Of a stretch of 31,444 nt of DNA, positions 1-6,531 are shown piece by piece (positions within the stretch are counted from its first letter, which is position 1; each line of letters opens with the position of its first letter). Origin of the DNA: AC-37 sp036382905 (GTDB lineage Bacteria; Actinomycetota; Thermoleophilia; Solirubrobacterales; Thermoleophilaceae); assembly GCA_036382905.1 (NCBI GenBank), contig DASVPL010000028.1:1-31444 (forward strand), given 5' to 3'. A model generated the notes under the pieces. The model did no database searches, was not told where the DNA came from, and saw only the letters and a program-made list of their open reading frames with translations. The translations under genes were made by a program, and so were the position numbers.

Positions 1-260
1 CCCGCGTCGCCGCGGTGCTCTGCCTCGCGTTCCCGCTCGAGGCGCCGCGCCGGTCGGGTCCGCCGCGGAGCCGCCTCGACGAGCTCGACGCCGTGACCGT
101 CCCCACGCTCGTCGTGCAGGGCGAGCGTGACCGCTTCGGCATCCCGCCGCCGGCCACGAACCGCCGCGTGACGATCGTGCCGGGCGACCACGGGCTCAAG
201 AAGGACGTCACCGCCGTCGCGCAGACGGTCGCGAACTGGCTCCGCGACCTCGCTATCTGA
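1..260 (+). CDS. alpha/beta hydrolase, C-terminal part (5' truncated by window)
   Basis: The frame is open from the window edge, so only about the last 85 residues are present. The segment VPTLVVQGERDRFGIP followed by a VPGDHGLK segment is the usual end of an alpha/beta hydrolase: the strand carrying the catalytic Asp (here in GERDRFG) and the loop carrying the catalytic His (GDHG). The spacing resembles the dienelactone hydrolase/KANL3-Tex30 type, which often takes small or unknown ester substrates. The nucleophile elbow lies outside the window, so the substrate cannot be judged. There is no signal peptide information. It ends 59 bases before the DUF378 gene on the same strand. Confidence 0.75.
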   Translation, partial: RVAAVLCLAFPLEAPRRSGPPRSRLDELDAVTVPTLVVQGERDRFGIPPPATNRRVTIVPGDHGLKKDVTAVAQTVANWLRDLAI

Positions 261-319
261 CGATCTCCGCGCCCCGCTGAGACGTACTCCCGGAAACGAA
301 GGCAACAAGGGAGCAGGGA

Positions 320-529
320 ATGGACACCAAGGACATCGCAGTCGCGGCGCTGACCGGCATCGGGGGCGTCAACTGGGGCCTGGTCGCGCTGGCCGAGTTC
401 GACCTCGTCGCGAAGGTCACCGGCAACCGCTTCGGCACGACCAACGTCGCCAGCCGGGTCGTCTACGGGCTCGTGGGTGCGGCCGCGGCCTACCAGCTCG
501 CGCGCACCGCGCAGGCGGCGAAGGCCTAG
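320..529 (+). CDS. DUF378 family small membrane protein
   Basis: This 69-residue protein has two hydrophobic stretches (about residues 8-25 and 44-62). It carries the GGVNWGLVAL and VVYGLVGAAAAYQL motifs that characterise DUF378 (YuzA-like) two-helix inner-membrane proteins, whose function is unknown. The ATG is preceded by a GGGAG-type ribosome binding site. Its TAG stop sits in a CTAG tetramer that is also the stop of the convergent epimerase gene, so the two genes share those bases and there is no room for a terminator between them. Confidence 0.8.
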   Translation: MDTKDIAVAALTGIGGVNWGLVALAEFDLVAKVTGNRFGTTNVASRVVYGLVGAAAAYQLARTAQAAKA

Positions 530-1545
530 CCGCCGGCGCTCGTCGGCAGCGTCTCGCGCAGCGCCTCGACGGCCGTGTAGCGCGGGCTCCAGCCGAGCTG
601 CTGCTTGGCCTTCGACGTGTCCATGACCGCCGGGTGGCTCATCGCCTCGACCCAATCGGTCGCGGGCGGTGCGAACGGCGGCTTCGGAAGCTGAGCGGCG
701 GCGCCGGCCGCGGCGTGCACCACGCCGGCGGGGATCGAGACGGGCGACAGGCCGAGCTCGCGGGCGATGTCGCTGCCGGTCATGATCCCGTCGGCCGCGA
801 TGTTGTAGGCGCCGGGCGGCCCCGCGGCCACCACGCACCTGAGCAGCGCCTGGCCGACGTCGTCCTCGTGGATGAACTGCACGGGCGCGTCGGGCGTGGG
901 GGCGGGGACCGGCACCGGCAGCCGCGCGACGAGCTCGAGCAGGCGCCGCCCCAGCGCCGCCACGGGCGCGGGGAGGATGTCCTTCGCGCCCACGGCGTGC
1001 GGGCCCAGCACGATCGGCGGGCGCAGCAGGTACAGGTCGAGCTCCGGATGCCTCTCGTTCTCCTCGCCGAGGAGCTGCTCCAGCTCGGCCTTCTCCTGCG
1101 CGTAGAAGAGGTGCGCGGCGGGCCGGACGGGCCAGCTCTCGTCCATGCCGACCGGGTTGTCGGGGTGGAAGCCGTACGCCGCCACCGACGAGGCGTAGAC
1201 GAACCGCCTGGCCCCGGCGGCGGCCGCGGCCCGGAACGCGTTCAGCGTGCCCTCCACGTTGATCGCGCGGATCGTCTCGCGCGACGCCGTGCCGGTGATC
1301 ATGAACGCGAGGTGCACCACCACGTCGGCGCCGGCGAACGCCTCCTCGAGCGCGGCACGCTCGCGCACGTCGCCGCGGCGGTACTCCATCTTCGTCCAGC
1401 CGTGCTCGGCCGGGTCGAACGGGCGCCGGGCGATCCCGACCACGCGCTTCACGCGCGCGTCGTCCTGGAGCAGTGGGACGAGGCCGAACCCGAACGTCCC
1501 GGTCGGGCCGGTGACGGCGACGGTCAGGTTGCGCTCGGCGGGCAT
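526..1545 (-). CDS. NAD-dependent epimerase/dehydratase (extended SDR)
   Basis: A 339-residue extended short-chain dehydrogenase/reductase. The N-terminal Rossmann motif is TGPTGTFG (residues 12-19, GxxGxxG type). The acidic-turn region follows, then VVHLAF, the catalytic Ser in YASSVAAYG (S120) and the YxxxK pair Y148/K152 in FYAQEK. Family members oxidise, reduce or epimerise nucleotide sugars or isoprenoid and other alcohols with NAD(P); the C-terminal substrate domain gives no specific clue. The start is the ATG at 1545, with nothing of note upstream. It converges on the DUF378 gene and shares the CTAG stop tetramer with it. Confidence 0.88.
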   Translation of the reverse strand: MPAERNLTVAVTGPTGTFGFGLVPLLQDDARVKRVVGIARRPFDPAEHGWTKMEYRRGDVRERAALEEAFAGADVVVHLAFMITGTASRETIRAINVEGTLNAFRAAAAAGARRFVYASSVAAYGFHPDNPVGMDESWPVRPAAHLFYAQEKAELEQLLGEENERHPELDLYLLRPPIVLGPHAVGAKDILPAPVAALGRRLLELVARLPVPVPAPTPDAPVQFIHEDDVGQALLRCVVAAGPPGAYNIAADGIMTGSDIARELGLSPVSIPAGVVHAAAGAAAQLPKPPFAPPATDWVEAMSHPAVMDTSKAKQQLGWSPRYTAVEALRETLPTSAGG

Positions 1546-1609
1546 GCGAGGCCGGTACCCCGTTCGCGACCTCGCGAACCCGCCGCCCCGTCGGACGGTC
1601 GCCGAGCAC

Positions 1610-2116
1610 CTAGCGCAGCCAGCGCAGCATGTGCGGGTACGGCGGCACGCCGAGCTCGGCGGCGAGAGGCGCCGACGCGGTCATCCCCGCCTCGACGAGC
1701 AGGTGCGCTCCGATCGGGACGCCCACCGCGAAGTTGGCGAGCAGGCCCGCCGAACGCCCGCGGTAGCCCCCCTCGTGGAACACCACGGCGGGGTCGATCC
1801 CGATGGCGAGCGCGGCGGCGTAGGACCAGGGGATCGCCGCCCATTCGAGGTCGCTCGTGTCGAGACCCTCGACGTCGATCGCGCCGCTCATCGAGGGCCG
1901 GGCCCAGGCGGGCGCGACCGCCACGTGCCCGGCCTCGTGCAGCAGGTCGCCCGGATACTCGAGGCGCGGCTCGTCCACCAGCAGCCCACCGCGCTCCAGC
2001 GCCACGCCGGGCAGGAACGGCCCGTCCGGCAGGTCGGCCGGCTCGACGGGGATGCCGATCTCCACCAGGAAGGCGGCGATCGTCGCGGTCAGCTCGTCGG
2101 CGAAGCCGGCCGTCAT
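1610..2116 (-). CDS. HExxH-motif conserved hypothetical protein
   Basis: This 168-residue protein has an HEAGH sequence (H60-E61-H64) inside a helix-like LLHEAGHVAVAP context, the zincin metalloprotease-type metal site. Possible third ligands are E91 (in LEWAAIPWSYAAAL) or H114/E115. There is no signal peptide, so it would act in the cytoplasm. Similar conserved hypothetical proteins have the HEAGH, WSYAAAL and VVFHEGGY blocks, but I know of no assigned reaction. The ATG at 2116 begins two bases after the TAG stop of the DUF305 gene, which suggests translational coupling; the longer in-frame extension is arginine-rich read-through of the neighbour and was rejected. Confidence 0.65.
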   Translation of the reverse strand: MTAGFADELTATIAAFLVEIGIPVEPADLPDGPFLPGVALERGGLLVDEPRLEYPGDLLHEAGHVAVAPAWARPSMSGAIDVEGLDTSDLEWAAIPWSYAAALAIGIDPAVVFHEGGYRGRSAGLLANFAVGVPIGAHLLVEAGMTASAPLAAELGVPPYPHMLRWLR

Positions 2117-2118
2117 CG

Positions 2119-2757
2119 CTAGAGCGGGGGATCCGCGGGCGCGCCGCCGTCGGGCGCCGGCTGCTCGCCGCCGCCTCCACCGCCGCCGCCCTCGCCGGGC
2201 AGCACGCCCTCGCCGTACCACGTCCGCAGCCAGCGCCTGAGCGCGTCGAGCTCGCGCTCGTGCGTCTTCATCAGCTCGCCCGCGAGGTACTTGAGGCGCG
2301 GGTGGCCGCCGCGGTCCTGTTCCTCCTCCGACATCGCCACCGCACGCTCGAGGTGGCGGATCATCAGCTCCATGAAGCGGAAATCGAACGAGACGGCGTC
2401 GCGCAGTCCACTCGTGCCGGTCGGGCGCCGGTTCATCTCGGCGCCGGCCGGACGCACCCCGTCGTGCTCGAGGTCGGCCGCGATCCCGCCGAGCTCGCGG
2501 ATCCGCTCCGGCGGCTGCGCCAGCATCTTCTTGGCGATCTCGCGCAGCTCGCGCCGCAGCGCCCGCCTGCGGGCGATCCGCGCCAACGCCAGCGCCTCCC
2601 GCTCCTGCGGCACGATCGCGCGGGCGAAGGCCGCGTCGGTGGCGTTCGGGTCGGCGGTCGCCGCGTCAACGATCCCGAAGCCGCCGTCGCCCTCGCCGCA
2701 GCCGCCGGCGAGCGCGGCCAGCAGCAGGACGAGCACGAGCGGGCGTTTAGCGGCCAC
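2119..2757 (-). CDS. DUF305 family lipoprotein
   Basis: A 212-residue exported protein. The N-terminus is a short basic and hydrophobic signal ending in a lipobox-like LAGGC (Cys20), so it is probably lipid-anchored outside the membrane. Two DUF305-type helical repeats follow: DAAFARAIVPQEREALALA near residue 40, and DFRFMELMIRHLERAVAMS near residue 125. Family members usually have HH in the MIPHH position; here it is MIRHL, so the metal-site histidines are reduced. The C-terminus is a Gly- and Pro-rich tail of about 30 residues. It is the first gene of a two-gene unit with the HExxH protein. Confidence 0.7.
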   Translation of the reverse strand: MAAKRPLVLVLLLAALAGGCGEGDGGFGIVDAATADPNATDAAFARAIVPQEREALALARIARRRALRRELREIAKKMLAQPPERIRELGGIAADLEHDGVRPAGAEMNRRPTGTSGLRDAVSFDFRFMELMIRHLERAVAMSEEEQDRGGHPRLKYLAGELMKTHERELDALRRWLRTWYGEGVLPGEGGGGGGGGEQPAPDGGAPADPPL

Positions 2758-2809
2758 GCCCGGATCGTAGGCGCGGGCGACTCCCCGCGCGAACGGCGCA
2801 GCTAGCGCG

Positions 2810-3193
2810 CTAGAGCTTCTCGCTCAGGCACTGGAACCAGACGCACGTGTCGCCGTTGCGCGTGATGCCCCAGCTCTCGGCGAGGTTGTCCACGAGCATC
2901 AGGCCGAGCCCGCCGGGCGTGGTCAGGTTGGGCTCGTGCTGCTCCCACTCGAACGTCGGACCCGGCCCGCAGACCTCGCCGCGCACCCCGTCGGTGTCGG
3001 ACTTGATCCGCAGGGCGAGCTCGCCCTCGGGCGCGACGTCGCCGTGCACCACGGAATTCGTCACCAGCTCGCTCACGATCAGCTCGAGGGTCCGGCGCGT
3101 AGCGTCGTCGACCCCCAGCCCGCGCACCAGCTCACGCGCGATTCCGGGAGCCCTCGGGTCGAGAGGCAATGTGTCTTCGATTAGAGCGCTCAC
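2810..3193 (-). CDS. anti-sigma regulatory HATPase (RsbW/SpoIIAB-like)
   Basis: A 127-residue GHKL-type ATPase domain alone, as in serine-kinase anti-sigma factors that bind stress sigma factors and phosphorylate anti-anti-sigma proteins. The N-box is SELVTNSVVHG (E42, N46) and the G2 box is GGLGLMLVDNLAESWG (residues 94-109). The G1 box is odd: relatives read V-x-D-x-G-P-G-F, but here it is VCGPGPTF (residues 74-81), so the Asp that contacts adenine is Gly. ATP binding may therefore be weak or altered. No partner anti-anti-sigma or sigma gene is adjacent. A candidate SigB-like promoter lies just upstream. Confidence 0.8.
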   Translation of the reverse strand: MSALIEDTLPLDPRAPGIARELVRGLGVDDATRRTLELIVSELVTNSVVHGDVAPEGELALRIKSDTDGVRGEVCGPGPTFEWEQHEPNLTTPGGLGLMLVDNLAESWGITRNGDTCVWFQCLSEKL

Positions 3194-3202
3194 GCCTGAC
3201 CG

Positions 3203-3227
3203 TTACCCGGAGCAAGCGCGTCGAAGC
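3203..3227 (-). promoter_or_regulatory. candidate SigB-like promoter of the HATPase gene
   Basis: On the minus strand this reads GCTT, 15 bases, GGGTAA, which fits the actinobacterial general-stress promoter form GNNT-N14-16-GGGTA. The -10 element is 9 bases from the start codon, so the transcript would be nearly leaderless. Only pattern matching supports it. Confidence 0.35.
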
Positions 3228-3424
3228 GTCTCGCGGGACATGTTGGCCCGCGGCAACCCGATTTTCCGGAGAGAGCGAAACGACTCCAGCGGCCGGCGAA
3301 CCCGTTAGACGGCACCGAGCGAGTCGCCGCATCGCCCTCACCGCACGGGTACCCGCCGCGGTGGTGCCTAACCATGGATGGCGGGTAATGGATAGATGAC
3401 GGCAACGCAGCGGAGGAGGCGACG

Positions 3425-3658
3425 ATGGCGAAGGACCACGGACCCAGCGTCAAGAACGACAAGCAGTACGAGGGCCTGCGGAAGAAGGGCATGAGCAAGT
3501 CGCGCGCGGCGGCGATCTCGAACTCGGAGGGGAGCGAGAGCCGCGGCGGCAAGAGCTCCGGCAGCAGTCAGAGCAAGAAGAGCAGCGGCTCGGGCAGCGG
3601 CGGCAACAAGGCGCAGAAGGCGGCCGCCGGGCGCAAGGGCGGCAAGAAGTCGAGCTAG
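3425..3658 (+). CDS. small basic Ser/Gly/Lys-rich protein (DUF7218-like)
   Basis: A 77-residue protein. The N-terminal half (MAKDHGPSVKNDKQYEGLRK, then KGMSKSRAAAISNS) is conserved in small actinobacterial proteins of the DUF7218 type. The C-terminal half is a low-complexity Ser-Gly-Lys tail ending in AAGRKGGKKSS. The charge pattern suggests nucleic-acid association, as in KGG-type stress proteins, but this is inference. The ATG follows a clear GGAGGAGG site. A GGGTAA element lies 36 bases upstream without a good -35 partner. Confidence 0.72.
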   Translation: MAKDHGPSVKNDKQYEGLRKKGMSKSRAAAISNSEGSESRGGKSSGSSQSKKSSGSGSGGNKAQKAAAGRKGGKKSS

Positions 3659-3692
3659 CCGCTCGGCTGGCGCGGAAGGCGGCGGCGCCACC

Positions 3693-3718
3693 GATTAGCC
3701 GCCCGGCGCGGCGGGTAA
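3693..3718 (+). promoter_or_regulatory. candidate SigB-like promoter upstream of the cysteine dioxygenase gene
   Basis: GATT, 16 bases, GGGTAA fits GNNT-N14-16-GGGTA. The decamer GCGGGTAAT also occurs upstream of the preceding small basic protein gene (3381-3389). It lies about 150 bases before the start codon, which is long, so this is a weak call. Confidence 0.25.
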
Positions 3719-3866
3719 TCCAAGCGTACGCCCAAGCCTCACATGGGGGGAGGGCGCCGCTGTAGCGACTGGGAAGCGTGCGGGCCGCAGTGCCGCGGGC
3801 TGACCTTCGGCTGGTGACCATTCGTCGTCCGAAGGGGAAGCGCATGCCGCACTCGCAGGGGCCGCG

Positions 3867-4361
3867 ATGAAGGCCCTGACCCAGTCCGAGATCCGTGAGG
3901 TCGTCGCCGGCGTGGCGGAGGACGAGGCGCGCTGGCGCCCGCTCGTTCGCCACGACCCCGCCCAGCGCCTGTACGAGGCGCTCGATCCGGGCGACGCCGA
4001 GTTCGAGGGCAGGCTCGGCCTCTGGCTGATCTGCTGGATGGACGGCCACGACACCGGCTTTCACGACCACGGCGTCTCGTCGGGCACGGTCCGGGTCGTG
4101 TCGGGGGAGGTGCTCGACGAGCGCCCGGGGCCCGGGGGCACGATCGACGCGCGCACGTACGGCGCCGGGGAGTCGTTCGACTTCGGTTCGTGGGACATCC
4201 ACCGCCTGTCTCACGCGGGTCGCGTGCCGGCGGTCTCGATCCACGCCTACTCGCCCCCGCTCGAGCGGATGAACGCCTACGTCGTCGGGCCCGGCGGCGT
4301 CCTGCGGCCGACGGAGGTCACCTACGGCGACGAGCTGCGTCCGCTCGACGCGGCGGCGTAG
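3867..4361 (+). CDS. cysteine dioxygenase family cupin
   Basis: A 164-residue cupin of the cysteine dioxygenase type, which uses Fe(II) and O2 to oxidise a thiol such as cysteine to its sulfinate. The iron ligands are visible as H66 and H68 in FHDHG and H112 in WDIHRLSH. The AVSIHAYSPPLERMNAY block near residues 122-138 is typical of bacterial members. No signal peptide is present, so it is cytosolic. The ATG has an AGGGG-type ribosome binding site. The exact thiol substrate (cysteine, mercaptopropionate or another) cannot be told from sequence. It converges on the SMP-30-like gene with 16 bases between the stops. Confidence 0.85.
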   Translation: MKALTQSEIREVVAGVAEDEARWRPLVRHDPAQRLYEALDPGDAEFEGRLGLWLICWMDGHDTGFHDHGVSSGTVRVVSGEVLDERPGPGGTIDARTYGAGESFDFGSWDIHRLSHAGRVPAVSIHAYSPPLERMNAYVVGPGGVLRPTEVTYGDELRPLDAAA

Positions 4362-4377
4362 CGATGTCGCGCGTCGG

Positions 4378-5589
4378 CTAGCGGCGCCGCAGCGCCGGGG
4401 CGCGCACCCGCACCTGCGCGCGAGCGGCCTGGTAGCCGCGCGCGGTCGCGTTCGCCGGCAGCGCGCGCGGGCGCACGATGCGGCGGACCAGCTCGGCGCG
4501 CCCTGCGCCATCCGTGGCGACCCGCCGTCCGGCGAAGCGCACGATCGCGCCGGCCACGGGGAGCGTCCGGCCGCGGTCGGCGGCGCGCACCCGGAACCGG
4601 AAGCGCGCGGCCCGGCCGGCCCGGACCGTGCGCGGCTCGACCGCCAGGCGCAGCCGCAGGGGCGGGCCCGGAGCCGGGGGGCGGTCGGTCGCCGCGGGCA
4701 CCTCGATCACCCGTCCCGTGAACGTGATGACGTAGAGGCTGTCCGCGGGGAAGCCGGCGCCGCCGCCGCCGAACGCGACCGCGCTCGGCGCCTCGATCCC
4801 GCGCGCCAGCGCGCAGATCCGCCCGGGGCCGTCGATCCGCCAGACCTCCTCCGCCGGCTGGGTGGTCACGTACAGGCGGTCGGCGTCGTCGCGTGCCATG
4901 CCGTCGAAGCCGTTCAACCCGTCGGCCTCGGTCGGGGCCGCGTAGGTCTCGACCTCCGCCGGCCGGGCGATCGGGATGCGGGCGATGCGCGGCGGCCCGC
5001 TGGTGCTCGAGCCGTACAGGTTCTGACCCGCGCGGTCGATCACGAGGCCGTTCAGCCCGTCCACCGGCGACCAGGCCTCGTCGACCTGCGCGCCGCGCAC
5101 GCGGTCGATCCGGCCTCCCTCGCGTCCGAACGTGTTCGTCACGTACACGGCGCCGTCGGGCCCGCGCACGACCCCGTTCGCCATGCCCATGCCCGATGCG
5201 ATCGTCGCGGTCTCCCCGCTGTCGGGGTCGACCCTGTTGAGCCCCGCCTGGCCGTTGTCGGCGACACCCTGCGCGGCACCGTTGCCGTAGCCAGCGATCA
5301 GGGTGCCGTCCGCGTCCCAGGTGAGGCCTCCCGGGGAGGGGAAGCGCGCGAGCACGTGTGGCTCGGCGCCGGGACGGTCGACGCGCAGCACCCGCCCGCC
5401 GCCCATGTCGGACAGGTAAAGGCGGCCGGCGCGGTCGGCGGCGATCGCCTCGAGCACGCCGAGCCCGCTCATGACCTCGCGCGGCGGGGCCGTGCCGGGG
5501 CAGTCGGGCGCCGCGAGCGCGGACGGCGGGGCGAGCAGGCAGGCGAGCAGCGCGCACGCCGCCGCGGCGCTCCGGACGCGCAGGGTCAG
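4378..5589 (-). CDS. secreted SMP-30/NHL-like beta-propeller with C-terminal Ig-like domain
   Basis: About 403 residues. The body has repeated propeller blades of the SMP-30/gluconolactonase or NHL type (VLEAIAADRAGRLYLSD, GLTWDADGTLIAG, GVVRGPDGAVYVTNTF, GLNGFDGMARDDADRLYVTT, PSAVAFGGGG). A C-terminal Ig/Big-like segment of about 80 residues (VAGAIVRFAGRRVATDGAGRA) follows. The start is unusual: the signal peptide (RVRSAAAACALLACLLAPPS then ALAA) has no ATG, GTG or TTG before it except an ATG at 5646 deep inside the upstream gene. A CTG at 5589 or 5583 fits, the first forming a CTGA overlap with the upstream stop. Substrate unknown. Confidence 0.78.
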   Translation of the reverse strand: MTLRVRSAAAACALLACLLAPPSALAAPDCPGTAPPREVMSGLGVLEAIAADRAGRLYLSDMGGGRVLRVDRPGAEPHVLARFPSPGGLTWDADGTLIAGYGNGAAQGVADNGQAGLNRVDPDSGETATIASGMGMANGVVRGPDGAVYVTNTFGREGGRIDRVRGAQVDEAWSPVDGLNGLVIDRAGQNLYGSSTSGPPRIARIPIARPAEVETYAAPTEADGLNGFDGMARDDADRLYVTTQPAEEVWRIDGPGRICALARGIEAPSAVAFGGGGAGFPADSLYVITFTGRVIEVPAATDRPPAPGPPLRLRLAVEPRTVRAGRAARFRFRVRAADRGRTLPVAGAIVRFAGRRVATDGAGRAELVRRIVRPRALPANATARGYQAARAQVRVRAPALRRR

Positions 5590-6338
5590 CGGGCGCGCGA
5601 GCGCGAGCGGCGCTTGCTCTTGGCCTTGGCGGCGGGCCGCGTGCATGGCTGCTTGGTGACCACGGTCTCGTCCGAGCCGTCCGCCCACCAGAAGCGGACC
5701 GGTGACTCCCAGTAGCCGGACTTCGGGCACCTGGGCGGCGTGGTCGTGTAGCTGCGCCCGTCGCGCGTGTAGGGCTGCGTGACGATGTCCGAGCCGAGCT
5801 GGAGCGCGGTGTCGGTGGGGCAGGTGACGAGTGCCGGGTAGCAGGTGGGCGACGCGTACTCGATCGAGCCGTCGTCGGCGATCCGCCCGCGGCTCACGGT
5901 GGCGATCAGCGGCGAATGGATCAGCATGACCTGCTCGCCCGCGTTGTTGAACACGTCGACGTCGAGCTTCGACTCGGACCCCATGAACTTGCCGCGCGCG
6001 GTCCCGCCGCCGAGCCGGCTGCCCTCCGGACACGCCGCCGGCCCCTGCACCTGGAGCTGGACGTCGGTCGCGGTGCAACGATCCGGGACGCTCGTGTCGT
6101 AGCGCAGCCCGGCGGGCGAGTAGAAGGTCATCTTGCGCATGTACGGCGGGTCGGCGCTCGGGTCGTTCGCGGCGTGGTAGGTGCCGCTGAAGCTGAAGCC
6201 GGTCGGAGCGTTCGGCTGGGCGGTCGTGTACCGGTGCTCGATCGTCCCGTGGGCGAAGCTGACCGGCTCGGCCGCGGCCGCGCCGGGCCACGCGCACGCC
6301 CACGCGACCATGAGTACGACGATCGCCCCCCTCCACAT
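5586..6338 (-). CDS. secreted conserved hypothetical protein, paralogue of 6532-7284
   Basis: A 250-residue exported protein. The signal peptide runs to about AAAAEP (residue 24). I do not recognise a named domain. It shares with the neighbouring 6532-7284 product the blocks D-x-x-C-T-A-T-D-V-Q-L-Q-V-Q-G, ACPEGSRLGGG and a late CPKSGYWESPVRFWWADG, so the two are tandem paralogues. The six or so cysteines suggest disulfides outside the cell. The C-terminus is a basic Lys/Arg/Ser tail. The ATG at 6338 was chosen because the signal peptide begins there. It ends in CTGA overlapping the putative start of the SMP-30-like gene. Confidence 0.72.
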   Translation of the reverse strand: MWRGAIVVLMVAWACAWPGAAAAEPVSFAHGTIEHRYTTAQPNAPTGFSFSGTYHAANDPSADPPYMRKMTFYSPAGLRYDTSVPDRCTATDVQLQVQGPAACPEGSRLGGGTARGKFMGSESKLDVDVFNNAGEQVMLIHSPLIATVSRGRIADDGSIEYASPTCYPALVTCPTDTALQLGSDIVTQPYTRDGRSYTTTPPRCPKSGYWESPVRFWWADGSDETVVTKQPCTRPAAKAKSKRRSRSRAR

Positions 6339-6379
6339 GGGGGGGTTGTTCCCCAACGGGCGCGTCGCCAACCTAAATC

Positions 6380-6508
6380 CCGAGTGCGGTTCGCGTGGCG
6401 GCGCGCAGGCACGTGATCGCGCGACAAAGCGTGCTCGCCTGGATGCGCCGGGTCTTCGGCGGCGCGTTCCTCGCGCTGGCCGGCAGGCTCGCCCTCGCCG
6501 AGCGCTGA
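6380..6508 (+). pseudogene. relic of a LysE-family exporter (C-terminal tail only)
   Basis: The plus strand between two minus-strand genes encodes VLAWMRRVFGGAFLALAGRL followed by ALAER and a stop. This closely matches the last helix of LysE/RhtB amino-acid exporters (the NRVFGGxFxxLGxxLALAER type of ending). Nothing upstream continues the family: the frame is short and the N-terminal helices are missing. It is best read as the remnant of a deleted exporter gene, probably lost when the flanking paralogue pair was rearranged. The match is from memory of the family pattern. Confidence 0.5.
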
Positions 6509-6531
6509 GGGTCCGGGGGCGCGGCCGCCTA

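Noticed and set aside
634..2805. A 723-codon open frame on the plus strand
   Set aside because: It is antisense to three well-supported genes (SDR, HEAGH protein, DUF305) and its translation is Arg/Ala/Gly/Pro-rich without any domain, typical of shadow frames at high GC.
2802..2813. 12-bp palindrome CTAGCGCGCTAG as an operator or attachment site
   Set aside because: It lies at the 3' end of the HATPase gene and contains its stop codon. Short GC-rich palindromes are expected by chance here and nothing else supports a function.
4378..6336. A single 652-residue protein or programmed frameshift fusing the secreted paralogue and the SMP-30-like propeller
   Set aside because: The upstream half of this frame is nonsense while the true paralogue is in another frame with its own signal peptide and stop. 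The propeller protein has its own signal peptide, so two separate proteins are far more likely.
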